Part shown: positions 52,492 through 62,300 of the stretch, in pieces
Position numbering within the stretch: the stretch's first letter is position 1
Layout of the letters: each line of letters begins with the position of its first letter
Assembly (NCBI RefSeq): GCF_028867935.1
Contig: NZ_JAPQNS010000002.1
Span: 434,001-498,000, forward strand
From: Flavobacterium sp. SUN052
Lineage (GTDB): Bacteria > Bacteroidota > Bacteroidia > Flavobacteriales > Flavobacteriaceae
Direction: 5' to 3'
DNA: 64,000 bases
Made by a program: the position numbers and the translations under genes
Notes under the pieces: model-generated
Databases searched by the model: none
What the model was told of the DNA's origin: nothing
The model's input: only the letters and a program-made list of their open reading frames with translations

Positions 52492-54924
52492 TCAGTTCCG
52501 AATCACCCCCGTCACCGTGCGGCTACAACCGTTCGCGCCCGTTACCGTGATGCTGTAGGGGCCCAACTGGTCAATCGGGAACTCACCCGTTGCATTCTGG
52601 CTGGTCTGGTTGATCAAAAAACCGTTGATTCGATCTACCTCCACTAAACGGGCATAACTCATGCCCCCAAACACCTGATAACTCAAACCCCCACCCACTG
52701 GCACCCTAACCACTGGACCCGGACTTACCGTGGCGCTTTGGGGGAAAACAATCGTCACCGTCGGCAGTGGTTTCACCGTTACGCTCACCGTGTTGGTAGC
52801 CGTGCAGTTGTTGGCATCCGTCACAATCACGGTGAAGGTCTTCACCCCGCTACTAGTAAAGCTGGCCCCCACTTCCTGGCTGGAGGTGCTATTGAGTCCT
52901 GCTCCTTCCGGGCTTAGCCACCGGTAAGTAAGCATGGGCATCGCCTTTCTGGCCTGACCCGTTGGATTGGCCTTACTGTTTTTGTCCAGATAATCAGCCA
53001 GGGCGATCAGCGAGAGGGTCTCATTCTGGCACACTTCCTCCGCACTCTGGTCGGTATCCACCGTCAAATTGCAGGTAGGCGCTTCCACCTGAACACTCAC
53101 CGTCACACTCGCCGTGGCTGTGCACACCCCTTTAGTCGCCGTCACCGTCACCGGCATCGCCGTGGTCACCTCGGGCAACAATTGAATCCCACTCTCTGAA
53201 CCCGCGCTCCAATCGTAAGTATCGAAGCCCGAGGAGGCCGTCAAGGTCACGCTACTGCCAAAAGGGACTGGCAGGCTGGGCGTGGGCGTGATATTCAGGG
53301 TGGGTGGGGTCTGAACCGTCACCGTCGTGTTGACCACCGGGGAGACGCAGTAGCCGTCACCCACCTGCACGCTCACCACCGTGGTCGCCGTCGGCACAAA
53401 GTTCACGGACGAACCGCTCCCCCCGGTTGACCAGGTGTAGCTCAGGCCAGTCGACAGTTCCATCTGGTTGCTGTTCGGTTTCAAGCGCGTCGCCCGACGA
53501 TCCCGATTACTGGTCGGACTACCCTGGCTGGCTTCGGTCGTCAAGGTCACGCTCTGCCCCTGGCACACCGTCAGACCCAGCGTGGGCACCACACTACCCA
53601 CATCTGGCCGCGTTCGCATGTAGGTGCTCACACTGGCCGTAGCTGTGCAGTTGCCGGCCGTGGTTACAGTTACCGACACGGTTTTATCATAAGGAACTTC
53701 AATAGAAGCGGTCTGCTCGCCCTGCTGACTCCATAGATAAGAACCGCCCGCGCCTGCCCCCGAGACCGTCAGGGTGGTGGCGACCCCACCGCAGATGGTC
53801 AGGTTACCGCTGATGGTGGCCGTGACCGCGCAGGGGGCCGTCGTCACGCTCACAGCCGCACTGGCCGTTGTCGAGCAACTACCCGTTGATCCTGTTACCG
53901 AAAGCGTTGTCGCAGAAGTCGGACCATTCACAACCAAACTCGAGCTAACTACTCCGTTGCTCCAAGTGTAACTCGTAGCCCCAGAGGCAGTCAACGTAAC
54001 GCTACTTCCACTGGCAATGGTCAGGCTGGGTGTAGCAGCCACCATGACAGGAAGCGAGGTTGATGATAAATTGGCTGCGCACGTAACGCCTGACGTTACA
54101 CCACCAACTCCAATCCAGTTAGATGTAGAGTTATCAAGAGCAAAATTAGTCAGCGTGCCATCCCGGTTATTATCCGTTGCATCGGTTAGAGAGGTAACAC
54201 CCGTATTTGATCCTGCGGCTGTACCTTGATTAAAATTGTAGTAGGCCTCAAGACCCGTTTCCGTACCTGACAGTTCGCAATTATTATGTTGTACGATTTC
54301 ACAGGCCGACAAAGCCCGACTCCAAATTCGTACTTCATCAATACCTCCTTTAAACTTCCCGCAGCCCGACGAGCCAATCCGCACTGGTTCGGTATTAGTA
54401 CTACTCAGGTTACTGGCAGTGGCAAAGGTGTTCTGAGCAGCAATGAATCCATCAACGTAAACAGTCATAATAGTGCCTTTACGAACTCCGACAACGTGAT
54501 GCCAATTCCCATCGGCAAATGCTAATGTAGTCGGGAGGTTATTTGCCGAAGCCCCCGTGTTATCATCCGTTTTGAAATTAATTCGGCCCCCACTCACCAT
54601 ACTTAATTGCCAAAAAACGCCCCGTGTACAACCTGAATTAGACCGCTTACTGACAATTGCATTCTCTGAGTAGCTAAAACCTGAAACTCCTTTAATCCAT
54701 GCCTCAACGCTAAAATCGCCAGTTCCAAAATTCCCAAAGCCCGTTCCCAAATTAACATAGTCATCGGTGCCGTCGAAATCAAGGGCAGCCCCGATTTGTG
54801 CTTGAGTAAAGGTGGCAGTGAAAACAAAGCTGGCTAACAGCAGCCCACGCAGAGAGAACGCCTGAAAACGGCTTATCATCTGCCAAAGAAAATGCAGACG
54901 CATTAACGGTAGTAGTTTGATCAT
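52492..54924 (-). CDS. Exported LamG protein with Ig-like repeats and type A C-terminal domain
   Basis: 810 residues from ATG 54924. The in-frame extension to 55011 only translates promoter repeats. The start MIKLLPLMRL parallels MIKPQSLPCRW of the 56605 gene. A signal peptide ends near FTQAQ. A LamG domain follows (LDFDGTDDYVNLGTG, DEVRIWSRAL, about 45-240). Five or so Ig/PKD-like units come next (TLTASGATSYTWSNG, LTVCQGQSVTL). The type A C-terminal domain closes it (YQVFGGMSYARLVE, GPYSITVTGANGC). The last 320 bases are nearly identical to the truncated gene at the right edge. The gene lies between the TPR hybrid kinase and the 55298/56605 pair. It has its own promoter with 21-base repeats. 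Confidence 0.78.
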   Translation of the reverse strand: MIKLLPLMRLHFLWQMISRFQAFSLRGLLLASFVFTATFTQAQIGAALDFDGTDDYVNLGTGFGNFGTGDFSVEAWIKGVSGFSYSENAIVSKRSNSGCTRGVFWQLSMVSGGRINFKTDDNTGASANNLPTTLAFADGNWHHVVGVRKGTIMTVYVDGFIAAQNTFATASNLSSTNTEPVRIGSSGCGKFKGGIDEVRIWSRALSACEIVQHNNCELSGTETGLEAYYNFNQGTAAGSNTGVTSLTDATDNNRDGTLTNFALDNSTSNWIGVGGVTSGVTCAANLSSTSLPVMVAATPSLTIASGSSVTLTASGATSYTWSNGVVSSSLVVNGPTSATTLSVTGSTGSCSTTASAAVSVTTAPCAVTATISGNLTICGGVATTLTVSGAGAGGSYLWSQQGEQTASIEVPYDKTVSVTVTTAGNCTATASVSTYMRTRPDVGSVVPTLGLTVCQGQSVTLTTEASQGSPTSNRDRRATRLKPNSNQMELSTGLSYTWSTGGSGSSVNFVPTATTVVSVQVGDGYCVSPVVNTTVTVQTPPTLNITPTPSLPVPFGSSVTLTASSGFDTYDWSAGSESGIQLLPEVTTAMPVTVTATKGVCTATASVTVSVQVEAPTCNLTVDTDQSAEEVCQNETLSLIALADYLDKNSKANPTGQARKAMPMLTYRWLSPEGAGLNSTSSQEVGASFTSSGVKTFTVIVTDANNCTATNTVSVTVKPLPTVTIVFPQSATVSPGPVVRVPVGGGLSYQVFGGMSYARLVEVDRINGFLINQTSQNATGEFPIDQLGPYSITVTGANGCSRTVTGVIRN

Positions 54925-54939
54925 TGGAATGATGGTTAA

Positions 54940-54947
54940 CAAAATTA
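54940..54947 (-). promoter_or_regulatory. Predicted -7 box of the 810-residue surface gene
   Basis: On the minus strand TAATTTTG matches TAnnTTTG, 16 bases before the start. The region (GTTAACCATCAT) is conserved upstream of the 56605 gene, where the box is TAATTTG at about 59159. Confidence 0.5.
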
Positions 54948-54974
54948 TTAGCTGCAAATCAGCGAAATCTTTAC

Positions 54975-55011
54975 AGTCGAATCCTGCCAATCGATAGTCG
55001 AATCCTGCCAA
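54975..55011. promoter_or_regulatory. 21-bp direct repeats upstream of the 810-residue surface gene
   Basis: AGTCGAATCCTGCCAA occurs at 54975-54990 and 54996-55011, exactly 21 bases apart, about 30-65 bases upstream of the -7 box. The same word occurs in the 56605/HTCS 2 spacer. The rest of the gene-free stretch up to 55297 holds the terminator at 55172 and otherwise nothing I recognise. Confidence 0.65.
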
Positions 55012-55171
55012 AACCTCCCATTAATGACTTTTTAAGAATCAGTTTTTTGATTAAGCCACTTTACAAATAATTACTATTCGTTTAGTTCCTTATTTATCCA
55101 GTCGTGCCACTACGCTCCTGATTGTGACTTTGATCTTGGTTTATCCAATGCCTCCAATCCCCTAAAGCAAA

Positions 55172-55204
55172 GCAAAACCCGGCTCAATGCGGCCGGGCGT
55201 TTGC
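55172..55204. terminator. Terminator of the 56605-55298 operon
   Basis: GCAAAACCCGGC pairs with GCCGGGCGTTTGC apart from one unpaired base, with the conserved GGCTCAATGCGGCC loop. It is the fourth copy of the cassette. Confidence 0.75.
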
Positions 55205-55297
55205 GATTACTTCTCTTCTTACTTACTTAACTGCGAATTGCGAGGAGTGAAGGGGGAAGGGTGAGGTTGCAATCACAATTCACCCCTCGCAGTTTGC

Positions 55298-56578
55298 TTA
55301 TCGGCATTCCTCGCCTGTTACGAGGATGGTGGCCTGGCTCTGGCAACCGTCGTAGCCTGTAGCCAGCACCGTATAGGTGCCGGGTTTGTTCACAACCGCG
55401 TAGCCGATGAGCGGAATGGGCGTTCTTACAATCAGAAAGCTGTTTACGATTGTCCGCTCTTTACCATCTCTCTGACTAACTAACCCAGGACCACTGAAAG
55501 CATACCCCGTTGTGCCACCCAGGGCCGTCAGGCTCAGCGTGGGCGTTGTGCAACTGAGGTTGCCTTGACCCAGCAGTTGCACATTGGAGGGGCCGGGTTT
55601 GGCTGTGCCAGTGATGGTCACGCTGGCCACCGATGAACAACCATTCCCCGTTGCAATCACGCTAAATACACCAGGCTGGCTGGCTGTTGCCACTGAGCTG
55701 TTGCCACTCTGATTCAGTCCCGGCCCCACAAACTGGAAGGTCGGAGCATCTGTCCCACCTGCAAACACCTGCACACCGGGCAGAGCGCAGGCAATGGTGG
55801 TGCTGCTGGCAACGAGCGAGACCGCACTACAGATACCAAACGGAACCGAAGCTCCAATGTGCGAATAATCTAGATTAACCACTGCCACCTGACGATTGGC
55901 CCCTTTACTGCCCGGTCCAAACTGTACAAAGAATTGCACACTCTGATCGCCCGGTTGCCAGACAAAGGTGTTGCCCGGACCCTGCGTTGTTGAAGGCAAA
56001 ATCAAGGCCGAGAGGTCATTGTCAGGACTGGGAGGCATGGAGTTGTACATTTTGATCAGGTATTTCTGCCCCGGCAAACCACCCGTCATGGTGGCTGTAA
56101 CACTTTGGCCTTCCGTATAGCCGCCCCCTGGCGCAGGCGAAAGCGTTATGGTGGGGCCAGGAATGATGGTTAGCGAACTACTTTGCGTGGTCTCTGTGCC
56201 TTCCGTATTGCTAACCTGTAAGACCCGGCCAGGGCCTTCTGACCCCGCCAGAAAGTAAACGATAAATTGCGCTTCGGTCTGATTTTCAGCCCAGGTGACG
56301 GTGTTGGTATTGACGGCCTGACCATCGCGGGTGATTTCAATCGCTGATAATGACGTACCTGCGCCTGGATCACCAACGAACCCCTGCAGGGTGTAGGTAC
56401 TTCCTGCCGTCCCCCCCCGAACCGTAGCAATCAGGAGTTGGCCAACCGAGTAGGTCGTTGAGCTGGGCGTAAGTTCCAGCGATAGGCCGGGGGTCAGCAC
56501 CCGCGACCGGTTAGAGGCCGCCTGAACGCTCACGTTCAAAACGAAACAGCCTATTAAAATTAAGTATATGAACCTCAT
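55298..56578 (-). CDS. Exported Ig-like protein with type B C-terminal domain
   Basis: 426 residues. Signal peptide MRFIYLILIGCFVLNVSVQA. Residues 25-240 hold two beta-sandwich units (YSVGQLLIATVRGG, YTEGQSVTATMTGG) that resemble each other and look like a tandem duplication. The C-terminal 180 residues match the end of the 1742-residue protein: GPGLNQSGNSSVATASQPGV, SLTALGG, FSGPGLVSQRDGKERTIV, NKPGTYTVLATGYDGC, ending VTGEECR. It starts 26 bases after the 845-residue LamG gene, so the two form an operon. It may be a companion subunit carrying the same anchoring end. Confidence 0.7.
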   Translation of the reverse strand: MRFIYLILIGCFVLNVSVQAASNRSRVLTPGLSLELTPSSTTYSVGQLLIATVRGGTAGSTYTLQGFVGDPGAGTSLSAIEITRDGQAVNTNTVTWAENQTEAQFIVYFLAGSEGPGRVLQVSNTEGTETTQSSSLTIIPGPTITLSPAPGGGYTEGQSVTATMTGGLPGQKYLIKMYNSMPPSPDNDLSALILPSTTQGPGNTFVWQPGDQSVQFFVQFGPGSKGANRQVAVVNLDYSHIGASVPFGICSAVSLVASSTTIACALPGVQVFAGGTDAPTFQFVGPGLNQSGNSSVATASQPGVFSVIATGNGCSSVASVTITGTAKPGPSNVQLLGQGNLSCTTPTLSLTALGGTTGYAFSGPGLVSQRDGKERTIVNSFLIVRTPIPLIGYAVVNKPGTYTVLATGYDGCQSQATILVTGEECR

Positions 56579-56604
56579 GAGTTTAAGTCAAAAAAAGTAA
56601 ATGA

Positions 56605-59142
56605 TTAAGGACAGCCTACTCCGCCAATCTGAAAGGTTTGGATACCCGTTGTCTGTCCGGCTCCGTCAAAAACTTTAATGGTGTACGTTCCGGGTTGTCG
56701 GATGTTGGTAAAATCAAAGTAGCCGAGGTCGGCTAGTGAACGTGAAATTGTTCTCGTACCTCCTGTCAAGGTGATAGTTACCGGATCCTGGATGGCTTGT
56801 GTGTATAAATAGCCCCCTGGCCCGGAGGCTTCGAACCGCTTACCGATCACGTTAACCCTCAGCGTAATGGGACAATTAGTCAGGGATAGCGTGGCTGTTA
56901 CACCCCCAACTACGGGTTGGAGCTTCGATACCACAACGGTAGCTGTGCCGGGGCAGGAACCCTGCGCAGTAGCCGAATAAGTACCGCTGGTACTTACCAC
57001 AATAGAGGCCGTTGTGGCATTGGTATTCCACAAATAACTGGTATTAGTCCCGCCCCCCGTCAGGGTCGCTGACTGGGTTGGGGCCAAGGTAAGTTCATTC
57101 CTAACGAATTGGGCATTCGGGTCAGACAATTGAGTCTGAATACCAAAACCTGCAACCGAAAGCCCACCCGAAGTAGCGACAAAAAAGGCATCGGCCAACG
57201 GCAAAATAGCTCTGATTTGATTAGAACCCAGCCCATTGGAGATGTTATGAAGCGTTGGGAAGGACTGCCCTCCGTCAGAGGACAGACGTAAGCCACTTGA
57301 TGTACCCATATACACCGATTGATTCACTGCATACACCATCCTTGGCAAATCGGTGAAGTTTGCCTTGGTAAAACTACCTCCGCCATCCGTTGACACAAAA
57401 AGCCATGTTTGATTAGTCCCCAGAAACGTGCCAAGCAATCCAGAACCAACCACTAAAACCCGATCCCTTTCTGCAAATACATCGGCACCCGTTACAGTCA
57501 CATTGGCATCATTCCGAAGATTATAAGTACTAAAATTCTGACCCGCATTTGACGACATACCTAATGAACTTCCCATAAGTACATAAACCCGATCTCCTGC
57601 CACTGCAAGTCTTCCTGATGTTACCCCCGAGCCTGTATACGTGGGGTTACTGAACGTAGTCCCGCCATCGGTCGAGATAAGCAATGGAATTTGATCCTCC
57701 GTACTAAAACCCCGTTTCCCTTTTCCTTTAAGCAGGGCATACACCCGGCTACCAACCACATTTACATCAATAACCTGCTGCGCACCAACCGAAGCACTAT
57801 GGGAAAGTACCCGATTAATAAATGTTTGCCCGCCGTCGGTTGAGATGCCTAGCCCACCGGAGGTGGCTGCATAAATCGTCGTACTGCCTGGCCCCGTCAC
57901 CACCGCTAACCGATAAATAACATTGCTCCCCAATCCATTGGCAGTGGTGCGGTTCTGAAACGTTCTCCCACCATCGGTTGAGATTGAAAGACCTCCGTCT
58001 GTAGCAGCATAAACCGTATTCCCTGCTGTCTTCACATCGTTAACAGAGTTACTACCCAGTCCATTGGCCGTAGTGCGGTTGAAGTAGGTGTTACAGTTAA
58101 TAATGTTTCTTACTGTGACAGTGGTGGAGGCTAAGGAACAGCCATTGTTCGTGGTGCCCGTTACGGAATATACCGTAGTGATAGTCGGGTTGGCGGTAAT
58201 GGACGATGCGGAAGCACTCGTTGACCAAACGTAGCTATTGGCTCCCGAAGCGGTAAGTGTTAAGCTGTTACCGTTGGCGATGGTGAGCGACGGACTAGCC
58301 GAGATTGTGACGGGTGCCGCGCAGCTATTGCCTGTAGTCACACCACCGCCGGTTACCCAGTTTGATGTTTCTCCGCTTAAGGCAAAGTTATACAGCGTAC
58401 CGGGATTGTTATTGCCGCTGGCATCGGGCAGCGAGGTACCCGTACTCTGATTGAATTTGTAATAAGCCAACAAGCCGGTTTGGCCACTGGGCAACTCGCA
58501 GTTCCGCTGATTGGTAATCTCGCAGGCCAGCAAAGCCCGGTTCCAGATCCGCACTTCATCTATGCTGCCGCTGTAGATGTTGGTTCCATCTACTGGCTTA
58601 CCCAAATAAACCGGATAGTTACTGGCCTGCGGTGTAACACTTCCCGTCTGAGTACCGTCCAATACGCCATTGATGTAAAGGCGCATCGTATTGTCGGCCG
58701 AACGGGTAAAGGCAACATGGAGCCAGGCATTATTGGTGGGAATCGTCGACGTGGACGTCACTGTGGAGCCGTTCGTACCGTCATAAACAGATCCAACCAG
58801 CTTACCGCTAGAATTAATCCCCAACCGGTAAGCGGCATTGCCTGCCCCGCCCAATCCCCAGCGGCTGATAATTTCAACCGGTTCCGAACTTGACGTGACT
58901 GTCCCATAGCCGGCACTGGGCTTAATCCATGCCTCAATGGTAAAGGTGGTCACGTTGGGAATGCCCGTTCCCAGATCGACATAATCATTGTCGCCAAGGA
59001 AGTGCAGGGCGTCCTGACCCAAGGTAAAGGTGGTGGTACATACAAAACAGACCAGCAGCAGGCCATGTAGAAAGTACCTTTGGCATCGGTATGCTAGCTG
59101 CATCGGAAGCCACCGGCAAGGAAGAGATTGTGGTTTAATCAT
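56605..59142 (-). CDS. Exported LamG protein with BNR-like propeller
   Basis: 845 residues. Signal peptide after MIKPQSLPCRW, ending near TTTFTLGQ. LamG domain (LHFLGDNDYVDLGTGIPN, DEVRIWNRAL) at about 45-235. An Ig-like unit (TLTASGANSYVWSTSAS) follows. Then a propeller of repeated Asp-box-like blades at about 350-690 (ISTDGGRTFQNRTT, ISTDGGQTFINR, SSDGGQSFPTL, ATSGGLSVAGFG), as in photosynthesis-factor or sialidase-like folds. A final Ig-like unit leads to a C-terminal 100 residues that keep the type B layout (SGPG, QPGTYTIKVFDGAG, final GGVGC) but are diverged. It is the first gene of a two-gene unit with 55298 and is divergent from HTCS 2. Confidence 0.75.
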   Translation of the reverse strand: MIKPQSLPCRWLPMQLAYRCQRYFLHGLLLVCFVCTTTFTLGQDALHFLGDNDYVDLGTGIPNVTTFTIEAWIKPSAGYGTVTSSSEPVEIISRWGLGGAGNAAYRLGINSSGKLVGSVYDGTNGSTVTSTSTIPTNNAWLHVAFTRSADNTMRLYINGVLDGTQTGSVTPQASNYPVYLGKPVDGTNIYSGSIDEVRIWNRALLACEITNQRNCELPSGQTGLLAYYKFNQSTGTSLPDASGNNNPGTLYNFALSGETSNWVTGGGVTTGNSCAAPVTISASPSLTIANGNSLTLTASGANSYVWSTSASASSITANPTITTVYSVTGTTNNGCSLASTTVTVRNIINCNTYFNRTTANGLGSNSVNDVKTAGNTVYAATDGGLSISTDGGRTFQNRTTANGLGSNVIYRLAVVTGPGSTTIYAATSGGLGISTDGGQTFINRVLSHSASVGAQQVIDVNVVGSRVYALLKGKGKRGFSTEDQIPLLISTDGGTTFSNPTYTGSGVTSGRLAVAGDRVYVLMGSSLGMSSNAGQNFSTYNLRNDANVTVTGADVFAERDRVLVVGSGLLGTFLGTNQTWLFVSTDGGGSFTKANFTDLPRMVYAVNQSVYMGTSSGLRLSSDGGQSFPTLHNISNGLGSNQIRAILPLADAFFVATSGGLSVAGFGIQTQLSDPNAQFVRNELTLAPTQSATLTGGGTNTSYLWNTNATTASIVVSTSGTYSATAQGSCPGTATVVVSKLQPVVGGVTATLSLTNCPITLRVNVIGKRFEASGPGGYLYTQAIQDPVTITLTGGTRTISRSLADLGYFDFTNIRQPGTYTIKVFDGAGQTTGIQTFQIGGVGCP

Positions 59143-59197
59143 TAGACGTGATGGTTAACAAATTACTGGCCGCAAATCAGCAGAATCCTTTTTTTTT

Positions 59198-59250
59198 AAT
59201 CCTGACAATCCATAGTCGAATCCTGCCAATCGATAGTCCAATCCTGCCAA
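59198..59250. promoter_or_regulatory. Triple 21-bp direct repeats between the LamG gene and HTCS 2
   Basis: AATCCTG(C/A)CAATC occurs at 59198, 59219 and 59240, a strict 21-base period. The longer word AGTCGAATCCTGCCAA is at 59214 and AGTCCAATCCTGCCAA at 59235. It lies between the divergent 56605 and HTCS 2 genes and matches the repeats upstream of the 52492 gene. Confidence 0.7.
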
Positions 59251-59294
59251 TCTTTTTTTAGGTTCGTCAATCACGTTCAGATTTTCATTTTAAG

Positions 59295-59302
59295 TATTTT
59301 TG
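59295..59302 (+). promoter_or_regulatory. Predicted -7 box of HTCS 2
   Basis: TATTTTTG matches TAnnTTTG exactly, 33 bases before the ATG at 59336 and about 45 bases after the last direct repeat. Confidence 0.5.
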
Positions 59303-59335
59303 CCATACTATAACTAATGTTTAATACTCATAAAA

Positions 59336-62300
59336 ATGCCTTTGTCCATCAGAGCAGGGGTGCTTGGATTAGGGCTATTGATTGGCTCGTTTACGGGCAT
59401 CGCGCAACCCGACAAACGATCTCCCTATATTGTTACCTACCGCCATCTTACGCTTGAACAGGGCCTGCCCAGTAGGTCGGTTCTCTGTATTAGTCAGGAC
59501 CCACAGGGCTTTGTCTGGCTCGGTACTCCCAAAGGAGCCTATCGGTTCGATGGGAAAACCTATACCTCCCCCACCCTACCCGCTACGCAATCGAAAGCCT
59601 ATAATCCGGGCGTGTGCAGCATGAACACCGATCATGCCGGGAACTTCTGGCTGAACGATTGTTTTATTAACACCCAACGGAATCAGTACCTGATCCGACC
59701 GGGGCATCAACAGCCTGAATCGGCCCAATCAGTCTTGGAAGGATTCAAAGCACTTCAGAAAGACCCCCTCATTGAATTCACAAGATCATCCGATCCGGTC
59801 TCCCGTTTCTTCCGCACGCACAACGGTAAAATCCTCTACCAGACCCGGCAGGGTAAGTACCGAACCATTTTCCAGCACCCTGACCTGGTAACCGATAGTT
59901 GGCGACCCTGGCCGCGCATGTTCCAGACCAAACGAAATACCGTACTGATAACCCTGGTTCCCCAAGAAGTGGAGCCTCCACGCACCTTAATCGAACTGGA
60001 TTCCACCGGACGCACCCTGAATCGTTATTCGTTACCCAATAAACATACCCTGATACCCGTTTGGGAAGATCTCGACGGCTCCATTTACCTGCATCACCTT
60101 TATGATAAGATCGGGGTCACCTCGGGCGAAGTACCCAGCCCACGTCAGGCCCTCTACAAACTGAACCCCGACCGAAGCATCGCACCCGTTGCGCTGGGAC
60201 TGCCACCATCCATCTTCCTGTATAACACTTACATCAATTACGATGAGCACCGCGGACTCTTCTGGATAACCGGCCCGCAACTGCTGGTAGCTTGGCATCC
60301 CAAACAGGGAATTGTGTTCGATCTGGAAAAAGCTGGCTTCCCCATAACGCGCCTGCAACGAGTCTTGGAGTCATTCATTGACCGAACCGGGGCCGTATGG
60401 GTCAATAGCGCCAATGGCTTTCTGGTGCTGACGTTGGAACCCAACCTGTTCCAGCGGTATCTGCACATAGCGGATGAGCAGCCTAGCGCAGCCCAGCAGT
60501 CCATCCGGGCCATGACCCAGCTTGGCAAGCAGTTGTGGGTCAATGCGCCTACCAGCCAACTCCTTGACCTACAAACCGGGCAAAGCAGACCCGCCGTTGC
60601 GGCTGGGGCTGTGCATCCGATCTACACGGTCAACCATTGTCCGCTGGTACGGACCAACGATGGGGTGCTATGGTCGTTTTCGGGAGGAGCGTTGCGCTAT
60701 GACCCGCAAACGACCCGGGCGAGCGCCTACACTCTAGTTACGGACGATTACGCCATTTCGGCCTGGCCCGATCATCGGGGCACAATCTGGCTGGGGCTAC
60801 AGCACGGGATGCTGAGCTTCGATACCAAACGGAAACAGCCCGTGCCGTTTACCCGATACAACCAGTTTACGGAACTGGCTCAACAACGCATTACGGGCTT
60901 CTTCCCAAACCAGGTAGTAAAGCCGAGAGCACTAACCCCGTGGATCTGGCTAACGGCCTCCTCGGGCCTCTATCAGTTCGATCCGGCACGGGGAATTACC
61001 GCCCGCTACAGCACCCGGGACAATGGCCTGCACTACCTGCCCTTCAATCACATCACCTTTATCCACCCCGACCCCGAGCAGCCTCAGGTGTACTGGCTGG
61101 CTACCCTGGGCGGGGGGCTGCTGCGCTGGAACCGCGCCCAGGGCACCTATCAGCAGTTTACCACCAAAGAGGGTCTTTCGGACAATACCCTCTACGCTAT
61201 TTACGAAGACCGCTTCGGGCGGCTCTGGCTACCGAGTAACAACGGGCTGATGAGTTTCCACCGCCGGACGCATCAGATCCAGATTTACCACACCAAAGAT
61301 GGCATTGCCGATGAGGAGTTTAATCTTATATCCCACTACCGCGCCCCCGACGGGCGGCTGTTTCTGGGGGGTATGAACGGCATCACGGCCTTTTACCCCG
61401 ACCAGATTCAGGACACCCGCCCACAGCTGGCCCCCTTGCTGGTGACGGATTTTCAGAAACTCGATCCCGAAACGGGACAAATGGTGAGTCACTTGCCCGA
61501 TTACCAGGCCCAAGAGCAAATCCACCTGACGGCCAACGACCGGCTTATCCAGCTCGGGTTCGGCCTGCTCGATTACCGGTATCTGGGCCGAACGCGTTTG
61601 TGGTATCGGATTACCGACTGGCAGGACAAATGGGCGTTGCAGGATCAACTGTCGCTCCAGTTGAACGGCCTGCCCTGGGGCGATTACACGCTGGAAGTTC
61701 GGGCGCAAACCATCAATGGAGACTGGATTTCACCCGTGCTGGCCATCCCCATTTCCATCAACCGTCCCGTTTATCTGCAAACCTGGTTTCTGTTGCTTGC
61801 CCTGCTGCTGCTGGGCTTCCTGCTACGGGCTTACTTCCGATACCGGAACCGGAAGCTTCTGCAAGCCAACGCTCAACTCGAAGCCGAGGTTGCCCGCCGA
61901 ACGGCCCAAATTGAGCAAGATAAAGCCGTCATTGAGCGCGATAAGGCCATTATCGAACAACAGGCCGCCGATCTACAGGCCACTGCGACGCTGAAATCCC
62001 GTTTTTTTTCTAATGTTTCCCACGAGTTCCGCACACCGCTCACGCTGCTGGTTGGGCCTATTCGCCACCTATTCGGGTTAGTCAATGATACCCAGGCCCG
62101 GCAGTTGCTGGTGGCCATGGAACGGAACACCCATCAGCTACTTCAACTCGTCAACGAACTGCTTGACCTGAGCAAACTCGATGCCCATGAACTCACGCTG
62201 AACGAGCAGCCAGCCCATCTGACTCAAGCGGTGCAGCAGACTATAGACTATTTCCTGCCACAGGTTCAATATGCCGGGATTTACCTGCACCTGACGCGGT

